This document shows positions 50,744 to 63,015 of a stretch of 64,000 nt of DNA, in pieces. The notes below the pieces were generated by a model, which saw only the letters and a list, made by a program, of their open reading frames with translations, had not been told where the DNA came from and did no database searches. The stretch lies in the NCBI GenBank assembly GCA_021613375.1, contig CM038720.1:15035962-15099961 (forward strand), in the 5' to 3' direction. The DNA comes from Megaleporinus macrocephalus (taxonomy: Eukaryota > Chordata > Actinopteri > Characiformes > Anostomidae). The first letter of the stretch is position 1. Each line of letters begins with the position of its first letter. The position numbers were made by a program, and so were the translations under genes.

Positions 50744-50760
50744 AAAAAAAAAAAAAAAAA
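50744..50760. repeat. Poly-A run
   Basis: Seventeen consecutive A. It is not linked to any recognised retroelement. Confidence 0.9.
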
Positions 50761-51415
50761 CATGCCATGACCCCGGTGCCGTCTTCCACTTGCCTTCTTT
50801 CTGCATAATTATTTCCTCTACCTCCAGACATGAGAACACCATCTCTAGCCTGTACACCCTCCAGGCAAAAGACACTTCAGCCACGCAGCACTGACCGCTG
50901 TGTCTGCAAACACCCCGGATGAAGGAACCCAACTTTCAGCACTTAAGTTTGGGTCAGTTCTCTAGGGATTTGTCAAAGGCTGCCTGTCTAAAAATAGCCT
51001 CCAAACCCGTTCTGTTCCTTCTCCCTCTTCCTCATTCTCTGTTATTCTCATTACAGCTAGAGGCCAATTTTCTTTCTTCTTCTCTCATTTGAACAGGGAG
51101 AGCTATGCACACGCTCGTACCTGGAGAAACATAAGACTGCCGGTCCTCCAGGCTCTGCTGCAACGCAGCACATCTGGGGAACCACTCAGCGCGCCCTGTT
51201 TCAAGAGGCACGTGATGAGCATGCCCTCGATCCCAGAATGCATCTGCATGCATCTGAACACTTCTGTTTGAAGTCGGATCACGTACAGAGTGACAGACTT
51301 ATAAGCAAAGCGTCACATTGTGAGCATGCTTGTGCTATTGGCCAGATTTATTCTATTTTGCGTGTTCATGCTTGGCACTGTATCTCCACTCCCTACAGAC
51401 AGAACGACAGGAGAG

Positions 51416-51585
51416 TGGCAAGTCCCATCCAAGGGTTAGTTTTCATGGCCATAAATATTTCATCCCGACGAGTCACAGCCAATTTCTTATATTCACCATA
51501 ATTAAACATTCAATCCCGAAGAGGGAGCGGCGGTCGAGCCCTGAATTAGAGGGCTTCATCGCAATCAATCAGGGTCAATGTCAGA
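51416..51585. promoter_or_regulatory. Candidate conserved non-coding block
   Basis: Contains CATGGCCATAAATATTTCAT, CACAGCCAATTTC, CACCATAATTAAACATTC and ATCGCAATCAATCAGGG. These are CArG-like, CCAAT-like, homeodomain-like and PBX/HOX-like words in unique sequence. Function inferred. Confidence 0.28.
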
Positions 51586-51713
51586 AAGTGCGTGCAGAGG
51601 AGAAAGAGAGAGAGTGACTGAGAGACAGTCATACGGATGTTAATGCCATGTCCAACATCTATCACAAACTGTTGCCTCTTGATCACTGAGAAATACATGG
51701 CTCTGCACAAATC

Positions 51714-51732
51714 TTTTTTTTTTTTTTTTTTA
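51714..51732. repeat. Poly-T run
   Basis: Nineteen or so consecutive T; no retroelement recognised on the minus strand beside it. Confidence 0.85.
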
Positions 51733-54700
51733 CAAAGTGAGCTAGCAATCAAAGGACTGGAAGTCTTGATTCAGAAATGTGGATAACTTCTTTTCAAGCC
51801 ATTTCAGAAATGCTGCAGACAAATGTGTGAAATATTTCTTTACATTTTAACTGATTAGTAAGAAGCTTTTCACACTGTAGAATTTATTATTGAATAAAAT
51901 ATAAGCAACTTTTAATCAGGCAAGTGTTTTCAAGCATTATAATGCTACTGTGTATGAAGTGACTTGTCTCTAACGCTGCTAGGTCTTCTATATTAATGGA
52001 CTGGCTGGGGCTGCTCTAGTTACTAATGGTTTGGATCATACTGGTCAAACTGCTGCTAGTCTAAGATGGGCTTCTCACTGGAAAATTGTATTGCCAAGGC
52101 CACTGTAGAAGCCTTTGTACATCTAGCTTGATTTATTTTGGCACAATAAATACGTTTTTTTCACACACAAGTACATAATAATATCCCAACACGTTTTCCG
52201 AACTCGTGGTTGTAACAAACAACTACTTCTTTTATATATATTCAAATATTTCTTTTTATAAACATCACAAAGTAATTTTGTCCTGATTTTTTTTTTACAT
52301 GTAGTGCTGGCATCTCCAAAAGCAACTCAAAATGGCCTATGGACAACAACGCTATACACGAAAGCAATGACGAAATTCTGCTTGTTAATTCTCAGGCGCA
52401 GTATATTCAGTCTTTTGCACATGTTTCTAGTGCAAATCTGCCCTTTACCTTTAACGAAAGTGGCACACAAGCCTACAAGTGCAGTTGCCAGGCCATATTC
52501 ATAGTAAGGCACAAAACACCCTCCTACACATGTGTTTTATGGTGGCCGCAGGAAAGAATGTTATATCACTTTTGTTTTCTGTGTTTTCTCTAGTTTGTTG
52601 ACAGCTCCATTATTTTACTGCGCCTTTTAAATCCTGAGCCTTACGAGTGAGCAGTCAGTAGGCGGCGATGCCTGTAGTTTGAATGTATTTGATAAGAAGT
52701 CTGTTTGTTCGATTTTCTGGTGCATGAAGAACAGAGCGGGGGAAAAAATATCACTGGTGTTCGGTGTGCATATCTGGTGCAAAAAAAGTTTCAGAATATT
52801 TGGTCTTGTCATGCATTCATGTCACTATTTGAGTATAAGAGCCTCAAGAGGTTAGAACGACTGCCGCTTGCAACAATCTTTCCAAAATAGTCAACCTGAC
52901 AATGCTCTTAGAAAACTGCCAGCTGTGGCTCATACTGATCTAGCTGGTAGAGCCCTAGTGCAGTTCCTCTTGCAGTTTTGTACCCACGGTCCAGCTGCTA
53001 CGAGCCCTGAGCCACAAGGGGAGCTCCACCCAAGGCCGCAAACGGAGCAAGTAAATATCGCTGCTTCGCATCTCCTAAAACCATCTGCCCACGCCTTAAT
53101 TACATGCCCACCTCTTTCCCAGCAGGCCCCACTTGAAAGACGGCACCACCAATGTGGTCACCTCCAGGCTTTTAATGCTGCCTTTTTTTATGGTTCAAGT
53201 TCAAAATTCCACTAAAGATTGGATATGGTTAGGAGGCAGGCCGTCTGTTTTAGCTTGGTTCCTATGGAAACCTTTAAGACTGTTTACCTGGCTGTACATT
53301 GAGCATATCAGGTTTCATAATCAAATAATGAGCGCGAGAATGTGTGGGAGCATGTGTAAATAAGCTAATGGAACTAATGGAAGACATACTGGCCGTGTAG
53401 ACACTTCTGCACATCTTATCGCTCGGTCACTTTGCGCAAGTAAATTTCTCTTCTTTTCCCACAGTTTTGAGAGACCGGAGACACTGCAGACCAGATGTGG
53501 AGTACAGAGGAGCACCAAATGCGGCCCCAGCTGGATAGAATGACGCCTTCTCTAGGCCACGGTTTGGGAACCAAGAGAGCTCCGGCGGTGTTTGAACTTC
53601 ACTGCCGCTTAGAGCCTTCCGTTGTCCCACCTGCGTTTTGAAGGCCAAAGAAGGCAACAGTCCACACTCAAACACTCATCCACTCATACTGGTGAGAGCA
53701 CGAACGAGAGAGAAATGACAGAAAAAAAAGAGTTCTCGCGAGGAGGGAATGAAAAGACGTGAATAATCTTTGGACTAAATTGGGGTTTACAAGCCTACCA
53801 CAGATGGTATCTTTCTAAAAATCCACATAGAGATGTGCATGAAATTAATAAGCAGATGGTGAGAAATGTATCTCCAGGCTAGCATGGACTTGAAACAACT
53901 CCTTCCTCTCTCAAACTGTTAAACTGAGTCCAATTGAAATGACATGAGGCGCCCACAGAGGCGGGATGAACTCGTCTTCCTGAAAACTTCAAATCCCACC
54001 AAACATTTTAGCATCACAGCTGCCATTTTGATTCATTCAAATTTATAACACGCTAGCCTGAATCGAGAGTTTCCTCTATGGTCGCCCGCTTAATACTCCA
54101 CTCTGCTCTTGGGGCTGAATCTGACGAAACCATGATAAGTGTTTAAGCACTTGAGGAGCTTCCAAAGCCACACTGAGGTAACTTGGTGTCTCTCCCATTT
54201 CAAGCGTGTTCCCGCTGCCTCCCTGCAGAAGTTTAGCTGCGCTCTAAATTTAAGGGTGGTGGAATCTGGGACACCTACCGCACTAGGAAAACAGACCTTG
54301 GTTAGAGGGCACACAGGAACCTAGACACGAACCCAGACGGAGATAAAGCACACATCAAAAAGAAACACGACTACAGAGGCCATTACAATCTCGGCGATAA
54401 CGGCACAAAGGTTTAAAGACTCAGGGAAACTCTGTTTTCTTTCTAATTAGGTTAATCTTGTTCTTGCAGGCAAACAGCAAGCATGCACTAAGTGTACTCT
54501 TTGAATAATGTTCCAACAACTAGCAAATGATTGACATGTTTCACCTCATTTTTCTCCCAAAGGCATTCCCGATCAATCACAGGGCTGAGGTCTCTGGCCC
54601 CGCCCATACAAAAAGTTTCAGAGAAATCAGTTAGAGAAATATGATGAGCTAAAGTTAATACAGTATAACCAAAAGCAAAAAAGACAGACCACCTGTCTGT

Positions 54701-56455
54701 AGCTGCCTGTGGTCTGTTTATTCATTTATCCGCACATCAACATTGCTCCTTTGTTCCTTGGTTCCTTGATTCCTATATTCACGCGTTGCTTCATCTGTCC
54801 TTTTGTTCAACCATCTGACCATCCGCATATCTGTTGGTCCATCACATAAAAAATAGATAATGATTTTAGTTCTGTGTGTGAGGTGAAGCAGGTGATGAGA
54901 GTTGTGACCGACAGCTGCCAATCAAGTTGCTCATTAGCCACGCCCCCATGGTTCTCAGACAGACATGATCAGTGTTTTTTAACATGTTGAATGCTCAAGT
55001 TTAGTATTATATAATATATACTTTTAAAAATCACTCTTATTTTCCTGGGAACTGTGTATCAAACGCACGAGGGGGATGTGGACCTTATTTTCTGCTGTAG
55101 TTTCAGGGCTGAACAACTATGTTCCTCAAAGCTGAAGGGACTGTGTTTTCCTTGCAATCTGAACATTTAATGCAAGATGAAAGAATAACCCAATTTTAGA
55201 AACAACCCTGAGATAAGAAACCACTTTACTGACCCTACAGTGTCATCCCTGAGGGATGAGAGAGGCTCATAACAGCCAAAGATCAATCTGAGAAAAAAAA
55301 GATATGAAAAAGGTGCCAGAATTACATTTCTCGGCTGTCAGTTTAAACTTCATTTCTTTCAGGCCAAAATAAATTCTGGCAAAGTACTTTTGGAATTAAT
55401 ACAATTTACTAAGCTACACGTAGCCATTATACAGCGAGTAATATAAGGCAATACCCAAGCCCCCCTTTCCAAATACATTTCCATGAAATGAGGTCAGGCT
55501 GCACGGCCCCATTCTAACCTCATCTCGCTGTCTCCTCTGAGATAGCTGGGGAAATTGGGATGCAGTGCCAGAACTATGGAAATGTCCTGCCATTTGGAAC
55601 TACGTTTGCAAAGTGTGAGGACATCAGAAACCTAAGATTATGTATGGGCACAACCATTATCCATCCACATACTCACATCTAAATCCCCAAGTTACTACAT
55701 TTATCATCTTTGGTCATATTTTGATGGATTTTGTACAACAGCACAACAGGCAGGTTAGTCGGTTTGCCACATTCCAAAAAGCAACTTCGAGACCAAGCAA
55801 ATCCAGTGCTCCATTTTAAACACAATGCCTTTCCCCAGTTCCCTGACTGGATGGTTGAAATTAAATTTCATTGCACGGGGTGGGGGGAGCAAAAAAAAGA
55901 AAAGAAAAAAAAGACATGGCATAATTACATTACACAAAAGTGATTTTTAAAAGAAGAGGATAAAAAAGGGGACTCAAGCTTGATTAACTGGAACAGCGTT
56001 CTAATCAGGTTTCTGGGAGAAGCCAATCCTGTCTCTGGCTGTAACCCCCCTGAGGGACGAGGGATCATATTAATGAGAGAGGGCCTGAGCTCTCAAATGA
56101 GATCATTCTGACACTAATTCGCCAAACAAGAACCAACTTAAGACATCCACCGATACACAGCAATGAATCAGGGCATATCAATATGCAACGAGCTACATCA
56201 AATAAGCAATTAACAGCGGTGGAAGACATACTTTTGCAAAGCTTGAGCGGGTATCTGTTCGGGAAACAATGCCATCTGTAACAGAGACTGGAGATGAAGA
56301 AGCAAATTGGGATCTGTCTGGGGGGGTGGGTGGTGGGTTTGATAAGGCTGTCGGCAGACAGCGTGCAAAAACAAGTGTCATCCAGCAGCCACGTTCGCCT
56401 CCGATTGCTTATCGGAGTCTGGAGGAGTCAGACAATGTCGTCTCAGACAGAGAGC

Positions 56456-56469
56456 GGGGGGGGGGGGGG
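56456..56469. repeat. G14 homopolymer
   Basis: Fourteen consecutive G. A G-quadruplex is possible, and indel errors are likely in sequencing. Confidence 0.93.
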
Positions 56470-57269
56470 CAGACCTACAAAATCTGTTTGCAGACAGACG
56501 AGGACAGGAAACGATTGAAGAACAGTTCACTAGCTGGATGGCCAAGAACTTGGACTGTCAGATGGTGAGTTGTATGATTTATGCAGTCTTATTTGTTAAA
56601 TACAGCAAAATAATTTCATCAGAATACGCCAGAATTTATGAGTTCCAGAAATGTAATAACATTACCAACATGTGAATGCAGGGTTCACATAAACTCGAAT
56701 TAGAAAATCCTAATATTTTAACTGAGTTAGTTTAACTGACATCCCACAAGACCAAATAGCCAACAATAAGTATACATTTCATATATGTCAATGTTTCTAA
56801 CTCCTTCTTGTAAACAGAAGTATTTCAGTGTTTCCGCTGCATACTTATTAATGCCACCGGTGCTTTATAACATACAGAGTGATGTCCAACCCAGTCTCAC
56901 AAGTTTTACTATTAAAAAAGAACATTTGCAATGCTACATAAAGCACATTGCAACACCCCCCAGTCGACTTTGCGCTGGGGGGAAAAAGTGCTGTGCAACA
57001 AGCCTCATGTTATGGCAGGCCCTGCCACTGCTGCTGGAAAATACACCCTCGTTCTTATTCATACAGCTTGTGTATTCTTGTTATAATCAAGGCTCTGGAG
57101 GGTTACTGTGGCTTTCCACATTGCTATTCATTTGTCTCATGTGACATCACTGTATAGGTCTAACTGTGGCACCATTTGAATATGTATCACAATATATTCT
57201 ATGTGCTGTACCGGTAATCAGAAAACAGTAATAAATAGTTTTTTCCTGCCTTCCTGTGTAAGCAAAGTG

Positions 57270-57452
57270 ACATTACCATGTTTCATTACTTTAGAGCAAA
57301 CTGGGGTTCAATTCCATGCCTGGGCAAGCATGCCATACCATACCAAGAAGAGTACTTGTGCAATACTCCTAATGCTATTTTTTGCCTGAGTTGGCAAAAT
57401 CATCAAATTGTAAGCAGCTTTGTAAGGAGCTTTTGTCAAATATGTAAATGTA
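57270..57452 (+). mobile_element. tRNA-derived SINE
   Basis: GGTTCAATTCC (57305-57315) is a good B box. Downstream come CCTGGGCAAGCA, AGAGTACTTGTGCAATACTC and a tail AAATTGTAAGCAGCTTTGTAAG...TGTCAAATATGTAAATG. The tail resembles, in decayed form, the GTAAGTCGCTTTGGATAAGAG...AAATG tail common to teleost tRNA-SINEs. The A box is degraded. Confidence 0.65.
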
Positions 57453-59160
57453 TTTTTTCAAATATTTCTTTACAAATGGCCACACTACCACAGACAGTTG
57501 TACTGTATTTGATGGCCCTAATAAAAACATCTACGCCACAAGACTGGCTGAGACAACTATCCAACACCAGCGCATCAAACACCAGTACATAAACTCTACT
57601 TGTAAACACGGTCCAGACACCAACCTAACAAACATGTTTACAGAGAGTCGAACAAACATGCGCTAAAATGATGAAAGGCGATGCTATAGAAGGCGCTTCC
57701 CTTAAACCGAAAAAAGTGTCCCCAAAAGAGTATTTGCAATTGAGCAATTCAGCTTTATCACAACCACCTGGTCCCAACAGAACAGCCTGCTCCCAACAGT
57801 TGGACAAAAAATGCAGAAAACGAGAGGCCCTCTTCTGCAGCTGCCCCAGAGACCCTGGGCGGCTGAACCGGGGAAAGTGCCATAAGTGGCAGCAATGCGA
57901 AGAGCTGTAGAAGAACAGGCCTCGGTTAGGCATTGCCGACCTTAACACTGGCCAATTTATCAGAAGACACACGTTCAAAGGGCATTTCAGACAGGGCGAA
58001 GAGAACTATTCCAGGGTTTGCCTGTTCAAGGCCAAAGCTATGTGAAAATGAAGGCTGTGGAAAGTGCCAGGCTAAGGAAATGCTAAGCGCAGCAGTCTGG
58101 GCTATTATTTTCCACCTGGCCTGTAATGTTAATCCGACATATGACCCACCAGACTAGTGGGGGAGACCATGGTGAGGATGGATGGGTGGATGGGCTGCAC
58201 ATGGATGGATATGGGCAAGAGAATCTGCCTGCTTCAAATATGGAATGTTCTAGAAAAGGGCATGTAATATTAGGACCTTGTCTACTGGGACAAACCCTCC
58301 TTGTATGCCTGGATAGGCAGCACACAAACATTTTTTTTCCAGCACGCTACCCTCTATCCCTCTCTCCTTCTCTTTCCAATCCTGTCGTTTTTCACGGGTC
58401 CTCTGAGAGCAGGTTTTATCCGCACTGCCAGGAAAGAGCGAGGGAGAGAGCACAGGAGGGGGAGCAAAAGAGAGAGAAAATGAGGGAATGGGTGTAAAAG
58501 TGAAAAGGCTGATGAAACATGTCGATGTGTGTGCGTGAGGGTAGGTTTGAAGGAGGGTTCAGTCGAACATCTGGGTATATGTACTGCAGAAGTACTTCCT
58601 GCTTTGATTTCTAAAGACTTGCCCTCTAAAGCTCCAATTAAAACACACCCACCCTCCCCATTCCCTACACACTGGTAAGGGAGGCTAAATCTTCTGTACA
58701 GCCAGCCTTCGGATTTGCCAGCGAAAGTGTCCCTAGAGTTGGGCGATATAGCAAAACATCACAAAACAGCCAGTGTAAGACTAAGTAAATAGAGGAGACC
58801 CCAAAAAGCTGTCATATTCTGATAAAGGTTCAATATTCACCCAGAAAACCCGTTATGCTCATTTTCAGTGTTTATAATTGTATTTTTGGGGTCTACTAGA
58901 ATAAAAGTGCATGCTTCAATTTTCCTCGCCTTGCCTAAATCCTTACCTAATCAATATCTAAACATCCATGATCTAATAAGTATGCATGTTCCACTGGTAC
59001 ACTGGTGATTGGCTGTCTTGCATATTATGAACATCAGTATTTTTAGTAGTCTGTAACCTCCTGCAATCAACACATCTCTTGATTTCTAAGACCACACTGT
59101 GCACCAGCAACAAACTTGGTTCAATCTACAGAAATGTTTGGTTTGCAAAGGTGTCAAAAA

Positions 59161-59885
59161 TACAGTCATGGCCAAAAGTGTTGGAACCCCTGAAACTCCT
59201 CCTAGAAAATGATTGCAGTTACACATGTTTTGTTATACACATGTTTATTTCCTTTGTGTGCGCTGGAACACTAAACAGCAGAGAAATAAGACCAATTTCA
59301 CACAAAACTCCAAAATCGGGTTGGGCAAAATTATTGGCACCTTTTCAAAATTGAGGGTAAATAACTTTGTTTCAAGCATGTGATGCTTGTTTAAGCTGAC
59401 CTGTGGCAAGTAACAGGTGTGACACCTGAAACCCAATCAAGTTCCAAAGAAATTTAAACTGTCCTGCAGGCTCAGGGTGCAGCAGTGTCAGCGCGAACTA
59501 TCCGTCCACATTTGCTCACACTGCTGACACAGAGACATAAAAAAAAGCTAGACTGTAGTTTGCCAAAATCCTTCTGGGAAAAGATCTTGTGGACAAATGA
59601 GACCAAGATAGAGCTTTTTGGTAAAGCACATAATTCTGAAGTGGCCAGCAAGGAATCTGACTCTAAATCCCATTGAACACCTGTGGAGAGATCTTAAATA
59701 TGCACCTTTCAAATATGAGAGACCTGGAGCAGTTTGCAAAAGAAGAGCGGTCCAAAATTCCAGTTGAGGGGTGTGGGAAGCTTGTTGATTGTTATAAAAA
59801 GCGATTGATTTCATTTTTTCCAAAGGGTGTGCAACCGAATAATAAGTTGAGGGTGCCAATAAATTTGTCTGGCCCATTTCGGGAA
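59161..59885 (+). mobile_element. Tc1/mariner element with internally deleted transposase
   Basis: The left end TACAGTCATGGCCAAAAGTG is a standard Tc1-family terminus, and the usual AGAAATAAGACCAATTTCAC/GGCAAAATTATTGGCACC subterminal region follows. The plus-strand coding remnant includes SFWEKILWTNETKIELFGK (59565-59625), then jumps directly to LTLNPIEHLWRDLK (59660-59695). The region with the second catalytic Asp is therefore deleted. The first catalytic residue, normally D in WTDET, reads N. The 3' end carries GGTGCCAATAAATTTGTCTG. Confidence 0.85.
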
Positions 59886-61929
59886 TTATGCCTGGAATTA
59901 TATCAATTTAGTTTTTTGTGTTGTTTCAAAATGACTTGAATAATACTACTCATTTTAGTTTTACTTTTCCTTTCATGGTTTTTCAACTACTATGTCTTCA
60001 TTTTAAGTTTTAATGTCTTTTTTATTTAATCTTTGAATTAGCTGATACTTATATTGGTCTATACAGCAGTTAAAAAAATGTAAGATGAAATTTTCATCTA
60101 AACTGTGGCATGTGGTAAGACTGAACGAATACATTTTAACGGGCTTGGAGAAAGTCATATATACCGCGTCAAGCTGAAAAACAAAAAACATGCAGGTGGG
60201 GGACTGAAAACCGTTCTGCTCTCTCTCCACTGAGTGGCCAGCAGGTAAATCGCAGCAGGCCGCCACGGCAGGTTGCGGAAAGTCATGAATTTCTATTTTG
60301 TGCCAAGTCACCACGAAACATACGGAGATTGAGTATTTCACACCTCCTTGACATAGGAGAATTGGAATGCCTCTATTCAGAGCTCATTCTCATGTGCTCA
60401 CAAATGTGCACAAATGTACATGCATGCACATACGTTCACGCACATACTCATAAAATAGCACGTGGGCGAATGGTATCACCTCTAGCTGTGAAGAGGGAGT
60501 TGGTGGCTAAAATGGGCATAGAAACAGCGCTGGGAATTGAAATAAATTGCATTAGAGTCCACTGTGAAGTCTGGCAGTGGAAAGCCCCTATGGCCTCTTA
60601 TTATTTCATCCTTTTCACATCTCAAAAGGGAGGAAGCTGGTTTTAGCTCTGAGGGGCAGGAGTGCTGTGATAAAAAGAGAGAGTGGTGTAAGTGTGTGTA
60701 TGTGTGTGTGTGTGCGTGTGAGGGCAGACTTTTCCAGTGTGAGTTACCGGCTAAGTGAGCGAGAGGTCTTGAGTCTTGCTCTGCTTGGCTGCTTGCAGTA
60801 TTTCAGAGTAGCTCAAATACACCACTTACGAACACCCCCCCCCACTCGCATAAAAATGGAAAAGGTTACCCACAGAAACGGCCCTTCTCTTTGGACTGTG
60901 TAAATCAGGAAAGATTCAGCATGTTTGTGGTGCTCTCAAGTGCGCTACCCTCCCCCACAGGGGAAAAACATAAGAATGATGATTACATGCCTTTGGAAAA
61001 ACTCATATCCCTATAAATCTTTTCATGAAGGTGAGCTTATGTGGTGTGACAGGGAGGTTAAATCACTGATCCACGAAGAAAATGGCATATATCTAACCTT
61101 CAAAATGCTGCCACAATTCATGAATGCAGGTTGTGGTCACTTTGTTGAACTAAGTCTATGCTATTCAGCATTAGTAAGCTTAAAGACATTTTTGCTGCAT
61201 ATAACAGGGAAGAACCTTCAGCGCCTTCTAGCTCTTCAGAAAAGCCCTAACTGTTTCTGGGAACCAAAAAGTAAAGTTTTGGTACATCTTTATTTTACAG
61301 AATCATCATGCTTATTCTACTCTGCTCTACTACTCTTACAATACTAACAAGTTTTGGATGGAAACAAAAGGGTTGACATTATAAATGCCCGCAAGAAAAC
61401 TGCCCAACCATATATTTCCCCATTTCGAGTTGTTATCAGTAGCTTTTTCCACATGGTTTACTGCTTTTCTACTGCAATGCCTTCTTCTTACTGTCCCACT
61501 GTAAACAAAAAACAGCTCCTTCCATCCTTATCTCTTCTGTCCCCACACAAGTCCAGACTGAACGGGCCATTCACAAGATTTGGATGTCCTTAAGTGGTAA
61601 AGTCCCCATTCATCACAGTCGGGTAAGTGGGCAGGCTATCCCAACTCGCCCTTTACTGTCCTCCTCTCACAAGCACACAGTCACTCCCCCATTCTCCTCT
61701 CACTTCCACAAGCGCCTGCAGGCTGCTTCAAGGTGAAACCACATGCTTCACAGTGAGAAGACAAAATAAGAGGACTGTATTTTCTCTCCCATTCTACTCC
61801 AGACCTTCAACAGCAGTTTCCCTCCTCTCTTCAATAAATACACTTGTTGCAAAAGCACTGTTGAAGAAATAGTCTGGCCCAAAATGCAAACGTTGCTAAC
61901 ATGCTAAATGCTAATTGTTGGCTACTAGC

Positions 61930-63015
61930 TATTGACCGTTTCTGGCCATGTTGGCACCCTCGCAACAAGTGAACCCTTGGATTTAATAACTGGTCGAACC
62001 TCCTTTGGCAGCAATAACCTCAAACAAATGTTCCCGGTAGCTGCTGATCAGACCTGCACAACATTCAGGAGGAATTTTGGACCATTCGTCCTTACATATC
62101 TGCTTCAGCTCAGCCATATTCTTAGGATGTCTGGTGTGAACAGCTCTCTGGAGGCCACAGCATCTTTATTGGATTCAGGTCTGGACTCTGACTGGGCTAC
62201 TCCAAATGGCAGATTTCCTTTTTTGAAGCTATTCTATAGCAGATTTACTTCAATGTTTAGGGTCATTGTCCTGCTGCATCACCCAACTTCAATTGAGCTT
62301 CAGCTGGCAGACAGTCACCCTGACGTTATTCTATAGGATACCTTGATAAACTTGAGAATTAATTTTCCCCTCAACGACGGCAAGCAGTCCAGGCCCTGAA
62401 GCAGCAAAGCAGCCCTAAATCATGACGCTCCCACCAGCGTACTTCACCATTGAGATGATGCTTTCATCTTGGTATGCAGTGCCCTTTTTACGCCATACAT
62501 AGTGCTGCGTGTTCTTCCCAAACAATTCAACCTTGGTTTCATCAGTCCACAAAATATTTTCCCAGTAGCATGGTGGAGTGTCAAGGTACTCTTTGGTAAA
62601 CTTCAGGCGTGCAGTAATGTTCTCGGAAAGCAGCGGCTTCCCCCGTGGTGTCTTGCCATGGACACCATGCCTGTTCAATGATTTGCTTATGGTAGACTCA
62701 TGAACAGAGATGTTAACCAGCTCCAATGAATCCCTCAATCCTTTAGCTGTTACTCTAGGGGTCTTTTTTACCTCTCTAAGCATTCTGCATTATGCCTCTG
62801 GAGTCAACTTGGAGGGCCGGCCACTTCTGGAGAGAGTAGCCACACTACTAAATCATCTCTATTTGTAGACAATTGCTCTGTGGACTGGTAATACCTAAAA
62901 TTTTGGAGATTACTCTGTATCCCTTTCCAGATTTATGCAAATCAACAATTCTTGTTCGTAAGTCTTCTGAGATCGTTCATATCAGTAGATGCTTCTTGCG
63001 AATAGTAAACACTAT
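61930..63015 (-). mobile_element. Nearly full-length but decayed Tc1/mariner element
   Basis: The minus-strand transposase can be followed for almost its whole length. The N-terminal helix-turn-helix scraps lie at about 62960-62800, including VATLSRSGRPSKLTPEA. An open 122-codon block (62783-62415) has VTAKGLRDSLE, NRHGVHGKTPRGKPLL, YWENILWTDETKVELFGK (first catalytic Asp retained) and a GSVMI block. QQDNDPKH (second catalytic Asp) lies near 62270, followed by a stop. The third acidic motif is degraded. Non-coding flank on the left begins near TTGGCACCCTCGCAACAAG; terminal repeats were not clearly identified. Confidence 0.85.
62415..62783 (-). pseudogene. Tc1 transposase fragment, central open block
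   Basis: Longest intact frame of the element: about one third of a Tc1 transposase of roughly 340 residues. It covers the end of the DNA-binding region and the first DDE strand (WTDET). The Met at its start is internal; no initiator codon of its own is visible. Downstream coding continues through frame breaks, so no functional enzyme is made. Confidence 0.85.

Noticed and set aside
57625..57978. 117-codon open frame on the minus strand
   Set aside because: No domain recognised and no matching splice phase; treated as chance.
60925..61347. 140-codon open frame on the plus strand
   Set aside because: No recognisable family, repeat or splice context; length is compatible with chance in 64 kb.
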